A DNA stretch of 26,525 nt from contig CALGOH010000222.1 of assembly GCA_937957985.1 (NCBI GenBank), positions 1 to 26,525 of the forward strand, given 5' to 3'. Within the stretch, counting starts at the first letter, position 1. Each line of letters begins with the position of its first letter. Shown here piece by piece: positions 1 through 7,150 of the stretch. Position numbers and translations under genes: made by a program. The stretch is from an uncultured Verrucomicrobiae bacterium (GTDB taxonomy: Bacteria; Verrucomicrobiota; Verrucomicrobiia; Verrucomicrobiales; Akkermansiaceae). The notes beneath the pieces are model-generated. The model was not told the origin of the DNA. It worked only from the letters and a program-made list of their open reading frames with translations, and did no database searches.

Positions 1-1
1 C

Positions 2-745
2 TTCTATGCCTTCTGCCGGGTGGTGGACGATCTCGCCGACGACCTGACCCGGCCGCTGGCGGAGCGGGAGGAAGGCCTGTTGGCGTGGGAGGCGGGACTG
101 GGCGAGGGCTTCGCCGATCCGGATCCGCTGCAGCGGGAGGTGATGGCGCTGATCGAGAAGCGGGGGATTCCGGTCGAGCTCATGATCGCGGTGGTCGACG
201 GCTGCCTGGACGACCTGCGCCCGCAGCGCTTCGGGACCTGGGAGGATCTTTCCAAGTACACGTGGAAGGTGGCCTGTGCGGTCGGCCTGGTGGCGATGAG
301 GATTTTCGGGGCGAAGGATCCGGCGACGGAGCGCTATGCGGTGGCGCTGGGCCACGCCCTGCAGCTTACCAACATCCTGCGCGACGTGGACGAGGACCTC
401 GCCAACGGCGGGCGCATCTACCTGCCGCTGGCCGACCTGCAGCGCTTCCAGTACACCGAGAGGGACCTGGTCGGGCGGGTCCACGACGGCCGTTTCATGG
501 CGCTGATGGCCTACCAAGCCGAGCGGGCCGAGGCGCTCTACGCCGAGGCGGCCGGGTCGCTGCCGGAGAGCGACCGGCGCTTCATGCTGGCGGCCGAAGT
601 GATGCGGGGCATCTACCGCCAACTGCTGAAGAAAATGAAGGCGGATGGCTTCCGGGTCTTCGAGAAACGCTACCGGATTTCGAAGGCCAAAAAGGTCGCC
701 ATTTTCTCGAAACACCTTTTCAAGGCGCGGATGCGGGGTGAATAA
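2..745 (+). CDS. Squalene/phytoene synthase family protein (HpnD-like), 5' partial
   Basis: This is the C-terminal 247 residues of a trans-isoprenyl diphosphate synthase that joins two prenyl diphosphates head to head. The frame is already open at the window edge (FYAFCRVVDDLADD), so the true start lies upstream. The first Asp-rich motif (VVDDLADD) is at the very start. The second, LTNILRDVDEDLANGGRIYLP-like, lies near nt 366-425 and is the typical Mg-diphosphate binding signature. The basic tail (KRYRISKAKKV) also fits the family. Family knowledge suggests presqualene diphosphate or squalene synthesis for hopanoids, or phytoene synthesis for carotenoids. Sequence alone does not decide between them, and the upstream neighbours are not visible. 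It ends in TAA, 28 bp before the lipoprotein gene. Confidence 0.88.
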   Translation, partial: FYAFCRVVDDLADDLTRPLAEREEGLLAWEAGLGEGFADPDPLQREVMALIEKRGIPVELMIAVVDGCLDDLRPQRFGTWEDLSKYTWKVACAVGLVAMRIFGAKDPATERYAVALGHALQLTNILRDVDEDLANGGRIYLPLADLQRFQYTERDLVGRVHDGRFMALMAYQAERAEALYAEAAGSLPESDRRFMLAAEVMRGIYRQLLKKMKADGFRVFEKRYRISKAKKVAIFSKHLFKARMRGE

Positions 746-773
746 TCCGGGCCAACAATCGTTTCACAGGCTG

Positions 774-1214
774 ATGAAGAACTTGTCGATCTTGTCCATT
801 TCGCTGGCGGTGCTGGGGCTGGTGTCCTGCACCGGCTACCAGCAGCAGGGAGCGCTCATCGGAGGATTGGCCGGGGCCGGTCTGGGCGCGGCATTCGGTG
901 ACGACCACCAGGACGTCATCGCCGGCGCGGCGGTGGGTGCCGGTGTCGGCGCGGCGGGTGCGGCGGTTCACGAGGATGCGGTGCGCCGGAGGAACGCCAA
1001 CCAGTACGGAGCGCCTCCGCCCCAGTCGTACGGCCAGCCCCGCAACCAGTCGCCGCCGCCCCGGTCGCAGGACTACCCGACCGCGCAACGCACGACGACC
1101 CCGGGCGAGGTGCTGAGTCCCTATCCGCCCCACAACCGGATCAATGTCGAAGGGTTCCGCAGCGGAAGTCTGGCAAAGGATCCGGAAACGGGTCAGATCT
1201 TCCGGGTGCCATAG
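774..1214 (+). CDS. Small glycine-zipper lipoprotein
   Basis: The product is 146 residues. The chosen ATG gives a clean lipoprotein signal peptide: MKN, a hydrophobic stretch, then the lipobox LVSC with Cys19 as the predicted lipidated residue. An upstream extension in the same frame would lie inside the preceding gene and is rejected. Residues about 25-65 are a Gly/Ala-rich glycine-zipper segment (GALIGGLAGAGLGAAFG and GAAVGAGVGAAGAAV), typical of small envelope proteins that insert in or stabilise the outer membrane. The C-terminal half is rich in Pro, Gln and Arg and probably disordered. It ends with a short conserved-looking block (RINVEGFRSGSLAKDPETGQ). The exact role is unknown. It ends in TAG. 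Confidence 0.78.
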   Translation: MKNLSILSISLAVLGLVSCTGYQQQGALIGGLAGAGLGAAFGDDHQDVIAGAAVGAGVGAAGAAVHEDAVRRRNANQYGAPPPQSYGQPRNQSPPPRSQDYPTAQRTTTPGEVLSPYPPHNRINVEGFRSGSLAKDPETGQIFRVP

Positions 1215-1302
1215 TTCGAAGTTCCAAGGGCCAGGTTCCAAGCTTCCTTCTCAGGGAACTTGGCACTTCTCACCTGGAGCTTCGCGGTCCTAGGTTGGGC
1301 GC
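1215..1302. repeat. Intergenic GTTCCAA-type short repeats
   Basis: The gap between the lipoprotein gene and rph contains repeated GTTCCAA units (near 1222 and 1234) and a reverse-complement-like GGGAACTTGGC near 1254. Together they can form an imperfect hairpin. It resembles the other short-unit arrays in this window. No clear promoter was recognised. Confidence 0.4.
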
Positions 1303-2088
1303 ATGAGCTCAGAGCGCCCCGACGGTCGTCAGGCCGACCAACTCCGCCCCGTTTCCTTCGCGCCCGGTGTGGCGCCCCATGCCGATGGCTCGGTGCTGGT
1401 CTCCTTCGGCAACACCCGGGTGATCTGTGCGGCGACCGTCGAGGAGGATGTCCCGCGCTGGATGAAGTTCCAGAAGGTGTCCGGAGGATGGGTGACGGCG
1501 GAGTATTCGATGCTGCCGTATTCCACCCACGACCGGAAGGCACGGGACATCTCGCGGGGCAAGCTCGACGGTCGGTCTTCGGAGATCCAGCGGTTGATCG
1601 GCCGCTCGCTGCGGGCGGTGACCGACCTGCAGGTACTCGGGCCGCGGACGGTCTGGGTCGATTGCGACGTGCTGCAGGCCGACGGCGGCACGCGCACCGC
1701 CTCGATCACCGGCGGCTGCGTGGCGCTGGCGATCGCGCTCAACCGCCTGATGGGCGCGGGCAAGCTGAAGGATTTTCCGCTGAAGCAGCTCGTCTCGGCG
1801 ATTTCGACCGGGGTGTACGAAGGCGCTCCGGTGCTCGACCTGAACTATCCGGAGGACAAGGCGGCGACGGTCGATTTCAACGTGGTGATGACCGAGCGCG
1901 GCGAGTTCGTCGAGGTGCAGGGCAGCGGCGAGGAGGCCGTCTTCACCGGTGAGCAGATGACCGCGATGCTCGACCTTGCGAAGAAGGGCACGAGCGAGCT
2001 GTTCACCCTGCAGAAGGCGGCGATCCTCGAGGCGGACCGCCCCGAGGGCCCGGCGCTGGCCGACCTGGCGGCGGCGTTTTTGCGGTAG
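1303..2088 (+). CDS. rph: Ribonuclease PH
   Basis: The product is 261 residues, close to the usual 240-260 of RNase PH, a phosphate-dependent 3'-to-5' exoribonuclease that trims tRNA 3' ends in the cytosol. Family signatures are clear: RPVSFAPGVAPHADGSVLVSFGNTRVICAATVE-type N-terminus, GGWVTAEYSMLPYSTH (substrate loop), RKARDISRGKLDGRSSEIQRLIGRSLRAV (phosphate and tRNA-binding arginines), and CDVLQADGGTRTASITGG (catalytic region). The start ATG has only a weak upstream purine run. Convergent with serS, and ends in TAG. Confidence 0.97.
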   Translation: MSSERPDGRQADQLRPVSFAPGVAPHADGSVLVSFGNTRVICAATVEEDVPRWMKFQKVSGGWVTAEYSMLPYSTHDRKARDISRGKLDGRSSEIQRLIGRSLRAVTDLQVLGPRTVWVDCDVLQADGGTRTASITGGCVALAIALNRLMGAGKLKDFPLKQLVSAISTGVYEGAPVLDLNYPEDKAATVDFNVVMTERGEFVEVQGSGEEAVFTGEQMTAMLDLAKKGTSELFTLQKAAILEADRPEGPALADLAAAFLR

Positions 2089-2120
2089 GAGCCTTCGGCG
2101 GGTTGGCGGGCCCTTCGCCA

Positions 2121-2140
2121 ATAGGTCCTATAGGACCTAT
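2121..2140. repeat. 20-bp perfect palindrome between convergent genes
   Basis: ATAGGTCCTATAGGACCTAT is identical to its own reverse complement. It lies in the 74-bp gap between the convergent rph and serS genes. No T-run follows, so it is not a canonical intrinsic terminator. It could act as a transcript-end hairpin on both strands or be a pair of short tandem-repeat units. Confidence 0.7.
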
Positions 2141-2162
2141 GGTCTCCAGCACCGGTTTCTCA

Positions 2163-3446
2163 TTACCGGATCTCCCGACCGCCAAAGTAGTCTTCCAGCG
2201 CCTCGGGCAGCTTGATCGAGCCGTCGGGCTGCTGGCATTGCTCGAGCAGGGCGACGTAGAGGCGGGGGAGCGCGGTGCCGGAGCCGTTGAGCGTGTGGCA
2301 GAAGCGGTTCCTGCCCTCCGCATCCTTGAAGCGGAGCCGCATGCGGCGGGCCTGGTAGTCGGTGAAGCACGAGCAGCTCGAGACCTCGAGATACTTCCCC
2401 TGCCCGGGTGCCCAGACCTCGATGTCGTAGGTCTTGGCCGATGAGAAACCGAGGTCGCCGGTGCACAGCTCGATGACGCGGTAGTGCAGGCCGAGCCTTT
2501 GCAGCGCGGCCTCGGCGTGGCTGGTGAGTTCTTCCAGCACGGTGAACGACGTATCGGGATGGACGACCTGGACGAGCTCGACCTTGTCGAACTGGTGCAT
2601 GCGGATGATGCCGCGGTTGTCGCGGCCGGCGCTGCCCGCCTCGCGGCGGAAGCAGGGCGTGTGGGCGCAGAGCCTTTTCGGCAGGTCGGCCTCGGCGAGC
2701 AGGGTGTCGCGGTAGAGATTGGTGACCGGCACCTCGGCGGTCGGTGCGAGAAACATCTGGTCCACGCCGTCCTCGCTACGGTCCGTGCCGTACATGTCGG
2801 ACTCAAACTTGGGAAGCTGGCCGGTGCCTTCCATGCACTCGCGCCGGACGATGTGCGGGACGTTGACCTCCTCGTAGCCGTGCTCGCCGGACTGGAGGTC
2901 GAGAAGGAAGGAGATCAGGGCGCGCTCGAGCCGGGCGCCCGCACCGCGGTAGACGGCGAAGCCGGAACCGGCGATGCGGGTGGCATCGTCGATGGAGATG
3001 AGTCCGAGTGACTCGGCGAGATCGAGGTGGTCCTTGGGATCGGAAATCGACGGCTTCTCCCCCCACTCGCGGACGACGGGATTGGCGGTCTCGTCCTCGC
3101 CGACCGGGCAGGCCGCGTGCGGCAGGTTGGGGATGTTGAGCAGCAGGTCGGTCTGGCGGGCGCCGGCCTGATCGGCCTCGGCGTCGAGGGACTCGATCCT
3201 TTCCTTGATGGCGCGCACCTCCGCTTCGACCGCGGAGCTGTCCTCGCCCTTGGACTTGAGCATGCCGATCTGCTTGGAGATCTGCTTGCGCTGCGACTGG
3301 AGCGCCTGCTTGTCGGTCTCGGCCCGACGGCGGGTTTCGTCGCAGGCGAGCACCTCGTCGATGAGCTTCCAGGTGTCGCCGCCGCGGAGCTTGAGGCGGT
3401 CGCGCACGGCGTCGGGATTTTCGCGGATCTCTCGGATGTCGAGCAT
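2163..3446 (-). CDS. serS: Seryl-tRNA synthetase
   Basis: The product is 427 residues, the normal length for bacterial SerRS, which charges tRNA-Ser with serine in the cytosol. The N-terminal arm (MLDIREIRENPDAVRDRLKLRG, residues 1-110) is the tRNA-binding coiled coil, rich in Glu, Lys and Gln. The class II core follows, with TAEVPVTNLYRDTLL (serine binding), motif 2 CFRREAGSAGRDNRGIIRMHQF, and motif 3 NGSGTALPRLYVALLE near the C-terminus. No residue of these motifs seems missing. The ATG at 3446 starts the conserved N-terminus directly. The kinase gene lies upstream on the same strand, 158 bp away across a repeat array. Confidence 0.98.
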   Translation of the reverse strand: MLDIREIRENPDAVRDRLKLRGGDTWKLIDEVLACDETRRRAETDKQALQSQRKQISKQIGMLKSKGEDSSAVEAEVRAIKERIESLDAEADQAGARQTDLLLNIPNLPHAACPVGEDETANPVVREWGEKPSISDPKDHLDLAESLGLISIDDATRIAGSGFAVYRGAGARLERALISFLLDLQSGEHGYEEVNVPHIVRRECMEGTGQLPKFESDMYGTDRSEDGVDQMFLAPTAEVPVTNLYRDTLLAEADLPKRLCAHTPCFRREAGSAGRDNRGIIRMHQFDKVELVQVVHPDTSFTVLEELTSHAEAALQRLGLHYRVIELCTGDLGFSSAKTYDIEVWAPGQGKYLEVSSCSCFTDYQARRMRLRFKDAEGRNRFCHTLNGSGTALPRLYVALLEQCQQPDGSIKLPEALEDYFGGREIR

Positions 3447-3473
3447 GGTGGGGCGTTCCTGCGGAACGGGTTG

Positions 3474-3597
3474 ATTGAGATTAGGAAATTAGGAGATTAG
3501 GAGATTAGGAGATTGGGGAATGAGGTCTCGGAGCGGAGAATATCGTGGGAACCCACGTCCCCAATTTCCGAATCATCCAATCTCCGAATATCCAAGG
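3474..3597. repeat. Inverted pair of short-unit tandem arrays (GGAGATTA units)
   Basis: Left arm about 3474-3520: tandem GGAGATTA-type units with an 8-bp period, ending in ATTGGGG. Right arm about 3559-3597: CCCCAAT followed by reverse-complement-like units (TTCCGAAT, CATCCAAT, CTCCGAAT, ATCC). The arms can pair into a long imperfect stem around a loop of about 39 nt. It occupies the gap between the 3' end of the kinase gene and the 5' end of serS. It has the same plan as the arrays at 18101-18234 and 21627-21753, with different unit sequences. Confidence 0.6.
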
Positions 3598-3604
3598 CGA
3601 AGCC

Positions 3605-6127
3605 TTACTCCCCCTTGATCTTGGCGCGCTCGCGCATGTGGCGGATCGCCTTCTCCGCCTGGTCGATCACCTGGTCGCTTTCGGCTTCGTCGGCGAAGTA
3701 CTCGACGACCGAGAGCGCCCAGTCGGCGGTCTCGGTTTTGGCGAGGCCGGAGATGATGGCCAACTGCTCGCGTTGGGTCTTGGCGTTGCGGGCGAGCATC
3801 TTCCAGTATTCCTCGCTGTCCATTTCATCGCGCTTCCCCGCCCGGTCCGCGTCCATGAGGAAGCCGAAGGCGGAGTCGAAAGTCTTGCGGCGAAGGAGGT
3901 CGTCGGTTTGTGTCTCGAGAAAGGCGATCAGGTCTTCGAAGAGCGAGTCATCCGGCCAGCTCTCGATCGCCTGAAGGGCGGCGAGCGTGTCGAGGTTGTC
4001 GTCGCCCTCGAGCGCCTTGGTGACCCTCTCGAGCGCAACGTCGCCGCCGGCGTGGCCGAGCAGCCGCAGCATCGTCCGGCGGGTGTCGTCGTTCACCGTG
4101 TTGTCGGCCGCGGTCGCGAGGGAAGAACCGTATTTCTCCCGGGTGGCCGACCGATCGAGTATCGAGGCAGTGGCCTTCTCGGCGGCCCGGCGGATCTGGT
4201 CCGAGGAGGTGAACTGGATGACCTCGAGGAAGTTGTCGATTTCATCCTCCCCGGAGATGTCGGTGACGGCGGTGAGCGCGGCGGCGGCGGCCCGCTCGTT
4301 GTCGGTTTCGCGGGCGAACTTGAGCAGGTAGGGGAGGGTCGACGGGTCGGCGCGGCGGCGCAGGACCCGCTCGAGCAGGGCGATGCGGATCTCGTCCGGC
4401 AGGACCTCGGTGGTCGCGAATTCGGCGATGCGGGAATCGACGTCCGTCGAACCCTTGGCGGTGGCGATGGCAAGCGCTTTGTAGACGGTCTCGCGGGACT
4501 TGTTGCTGCCGGCGCGGACGGAGTTGAGGAGGATGTCGAGGTCGCTCGAGGTGACGGGAAGCTCCTTGGTCGCCGGGTCGGCGGCGATCGCGACGAGCTC
4601 GTTGTAGCGTTTGTTGATCTTGTTGGTGCTCATCGTGTTGAGCACGACGCCGCCGAGAATCAGGACGACGATGGCGAGCACGATGGCGATGGCGATCTTG
4701 GCGCCGCCGCCCAGTCCCTTTTTCCTGGGAGCGAGGCCGCCTCCGACGGTGGCCTGTCCGCCGGTCGGTTGGGGTGCCTGGCCGACCGGCGCGGTCGGCA
4801 CCGGCTGGGCGACCATGGGCTGGCCGGAAGTGGAGGGCGCCGGGGGCGCGGGCTGTGCGCCGGGGACGACCAGCTTGGGCGCCGATGGCGTGGCGGGCTG
4901 GACCGTGGGTGCCGGGGGCGGGGCGTCCGGGGCGGTTTCCGCGGCGGACGCGTCGGCCTGCTGCGAGGTGGTGTGGATGCTCGGAGGAGCGCCCTCCGGT
5001 GGCATCAGGGGTTGGGGCGAGGTTTGCTTCACCGGCGGCGGAGGCACCGGACCGGTCTGCGACGCCGGAGCCGGCGGGCTGGCCTCGGGCTGGGGACTCG
5101 TCACCGGCTGCACCGGCTGGGGTGTCGGAACGGGCGGCACCGGCTGCGGCGGCTCGGCCTGGGCGTAGTCGGGGGCCGGTGTGACGGACGGCTGCGAGGG
5201 CTGGGGTTCGGCACCGGGTATGATGAGCCGGGGCCGCTTGGGAGCCGGCGTTTCTTCGGGCGGGTTCTCGGATTTGCCGTTGCTCATGGATTCGGTGACG
5301 GGGACGTCGAGTTCGATGAAGTTCTTGAGGGCCTCGCGAGCGTTCTCGGGGCGTTCTTCCTGGGTGCGGTTGATGTGCCACATGACCCAGTCGGCTGCCC
5401 ATTGTGGGATGTCCGGCCGGAGGTCGGCAAGCGGAACGACCCGGTGCTCCAAGTGCGAGGCCATCACCTGAGGGCCGGTCTCGCCATGGAACGGTGCCTG
5501 ACCCGTGAGGGTGAAGTAGTAGACGCAGCCGATCGCATACATGTCGGTCCGCGTGTCGAGTGCCGCCCGCTCGAACTGCTCGGGTGCCATGTAGAAGATC
5601 GATCCGTAGACCGAGTCGTGGTGGTCGAGGGTCTGGGAGCTGGGTTTCGGAGAAAATTTCGCGAGCCCGAAGTCGACGATCTTGGCTTGGAATTTCCCGG
5701 ACGGAAGCCAGTTGATCATCACGTTCGAGGGCTTCAGGTCGCGGTGCAGGAGCCCGAGGTCCTGCGCGGCGATGAGCCCTTCCATGATCTGTTGGACGAG
5801 GTTGCGGAAATCGGGCCAGGTCAGCGGCGCCTTTTCGACCAGTTCGTCGAGCGTGTTGCCCTTGAGCAGTTCCATGACGACGAAGGGTCCGTCGTCATCG
5901 GTCCCCACATCGTAGATGGTGACGATGTGCGGATGCTGGAGAGCGGCCAGGGCACCCGTCTCCTGTTCCATCTGGCGGGCGGCCTCCTCGGTCTGGCCGT
6001 CCTCACCGGCGATGATGCGCTTGATGGCGACCTCGCGCTTGAGGCTCCGGTCGTAGGCCCGGTAGACGGTGCCGAGCCCCCCTTTTCCAAGGGTGCCGCG
6101 AATCTCGTAGCGTTCCTCCATTTGCAT
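3605..6127 (-). CDS. Membrane Ser/Thr protein kinase with Pro-rich linker and HEAT-like outer region
   Basis: The product is 840 residues. Residues about 7-270 are a Hanks-type kinase: Gly-loop GKGGLG (14-19), catalytic Lys36 in VAIKR, HRDLKPSN with Asp130, DFG at 152-154, and YMAPEQ. All key residues are present, so it should be active. Residues about 290-470 are a very Pro-rich linker holding two similar motifs (LIIPGAEPQP and LVVPGAQPAP). A single membrane helix (IAIAIVLAIVVLILGGVVL) lies near 476-498. The remaining 340 residues are helical repeats of HEAT/PBS type (ALLERVLRRRADPSTLPYLLKFA and similar) and would lie outside the membrane. The frame extends further upstream, but similarity begins at this ATG; the ATG at 6121 is an alternative. 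Such kinases are abundant in PVC bacteria. The ligand is unknown. Confidence 0.92.
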   Translation of the reverse strand: MQMEERYEIRGTLGKGGLGTVYRAYDRSLKREVAIKRIIAGEDGQTEEAARQMEQETGALAALQHPHIVTIYDVGTDDDGPFVVMELLKGNTLDELVEKAPLTWPDFRNLVQQIMEGLIAAQDLGLLHRDLKPSNVMINWLPSGKFQAKIVDFGLAKFSPKPSSQTLDHHDSVYGSIFYMAPEQFERAALDTRTDMYAIGCVYYFTLTGQAPFHGETGPQVMASHLEHRVVPLADLRPDIPQWAADWVMWHINRTQEERPENAREALKNFIELDVPVTESMSNGKSENPPEETPAPKRPRLIIPGAEPQPSQPSVTPAPDYAQAEPPQPVPPVPTPQPVQPVTSPQPEASPPAPASQTGPVPPPPVKQTSPQPLMPPEGAPPSIHTTSQQADASAAETAPDAPPPAPTVQPATPSAPKLVVPGAQPAPPAPSTSGQPMVAQPVPTAPVGQAPQPTGGQATVGGGLAPRKKGLGGGAKIAIAIVLAIVVLILGGVVLNTMSTNKINKRYNELVAIAADPATKELPVTSSDLDILLNSVRAGSNKSRETVYKALAIATAKGSTDVDSRIAEFATTEVLPDEIRIALLERVLRRRADPSTLPYLLKFARETDNERAAAAALTAVTDISGEDEIDNFLEVIQFTSSDQIRRAAEKATASILDRSATREKYGSSLATAADNTVNDDTRRTMLRLLGHAGGDVALERVTKALEGDDNLDTLAALQAIESWPDDSLFEDLIAFLETQTDDLLRRKTFDSAFGFLMDADRAGKRDEMDSEEYWKMLARNAKTQREQLAIISGLAKTETADWALSVVEYFADEAESDQVIDQAEKAIRHMRERAKIKGE

Positions 6128-6194
6128 CGCCGGGCGGGAAGTACAACTGACGCCGCGAACGCCGGGGCGCAATGAAGAAAGGCGCGGGAATGCG

Positions 6195-7106
6195 TCAGGA
6201 CGCGGCGCGGCGGAGCTGCTCGGAGCGCCACTGGGTCGGCGAGGTGCCGACGATGCGGGCGAAGCTGCGGTTGAACTGCGACAGCGACTGGTAGCCGACC
6301 TGGAAGGCGATCTCGGAGACGCGCAACTCGGGGCGGAGCAGTTCCTTCTTGGCCCACTCGACCCGGCAGCGGTTGACGTAGTCGGTGAGGGTGAGGCCGG
6401 TGGCGTCCTTGAACAGACGGCAGAAGTGCGACTCGCTGAGTCCGGCGACCCGCGCCACGTTGCCGAGGGGCAGCGGATTGTCGAGGTGCTGGTGGATGTA
6501 CTTCCGGGCCTTGGAAATGGCGGCGGGTTCGCTGCCTTCCTCGATGATGGCGAGCGACTCGGCGTGCTGGCCGAGCTGGGCGGCGAAGCTTTCGAGGAGC
6601 TTGACCATCCCCTCGTAGCGTTCGGGCTCGACGGTGACGGTCTGGAAATAGGTCTCGCGAAGGATCTTCTCGGACTCGGCCGGGAGATTCTTGCGGCCGA
6701 GCTTTCCGAGGAAGTCCTCGAAGTCCTTTTCCTCCGGCACCCGCGAAAAGACCTGACCGGTGCGGAGGAATCCGATGACCGTGGCACCCATCTTCACCGG
6801 GACGGCGGTCGACATCATTCCCGCGAAGCAGTGGCAGGACGAGGGACCTTCCACCAGGGCTTCGTGCATCAGGCGCCGGTTGGTGTCGATGCAGGCGTTG
6901 CAGGCCGCGTCGCAGATGTTGAGATGCTCGCAGAACGGACTGCGGTTCACGCACTCCTCGTCGAGATCCCATGAGTCGGGGTCCGCACCCACAAGTCGGA
7001 GCGGGAGTCCTGTGGCTGTGCGGAAGGCTTCCTGGTAAACCCGGAAGGTATCCGATTGTTTCAGCCGTTGATGGAGAGTGGCTTCGAAGCCCTTGGCAGC
7101 ATTCAT
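6195..7106 (-). CDS. PocR-domain AraC family transcription regulator
   Basis: The product is 303 residues from the chosen ATG; the same frame could start at 7157, but those extra residues look unlike the family. Residues about 20-180 resemble the PocR ligand-sensing domain, with a Cys-rich block (CEHLNICDAACNACIDTNRR and a later CHCFAGM). The C-terminal 100 residues are a typical AraC double helix-turn-helix (NVARVAGLSESHFCRLFKDATGLTLTDYVNRCRVEWAKKELL, then VSEIAFQVGYQSLSQFNRSF). In Salmonella, PocR activates the propanediol-utilisation BMC genes in response to 1,2-propanediol. Here the gene lies about 9 kb from the BMC operon, so a link is only a possibility. It sits 44 bp downstream of the P-type ATPase gene on the same strand. 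Confidence 0.9.
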   Translation of the reverse strand: MNAAKGFEATLHQRLKQSDTFRVYQEAFRTATGLPLRLVGADPDSWDLDEECVNRSPFCEHLNICDAACNACIDTNRRLMHEALVEGPSSCHCFAGMMSTAVPVKMGATVIGFLRTGQVFSRVPEEKDFEDFLGKLGRKNLPAESEKILRETYFQTVTVEPERYEGMVKLLESFAAQLGQHAESLAIIEEGSEPAAISKARKYIHQHLDNPLPLGNVARVAGLSESHFCRLFKDATGLTLTDYVNRCRVEWAKKELLRPELRVSEIAFQVGYQSLSQFNRSFARIVGTSPTQWRSEQLRRAAS

Positions 7107-7150
7107 CGTGACCGGTCGCGGGGCGACGCTAGCGGGATATGCGCAGGGTT

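Noticed and set aside
2121..2140. Intrinsic terminator at the 20-bp palindrome
   Set aside because: No T-run follows on either strand. It is kept only as a palindrome.
3491..3520. Tandem arrays as a CRISPR
   Set aside because: Units are 7-8 bp with no unique spacers, and no cas gene is present.
3545..6175. Long plus-strand open frame of 876 codons opposite the kinase gene
   Set aside because: It is antisense to a clear kinase and has repetitive low-complexity composition. High GC content leaves long open antisense frames. Similar antisense frames at 7139-9550, 10480-12471, 18101-19756 and 20443-22320 were rejected for the same reason.
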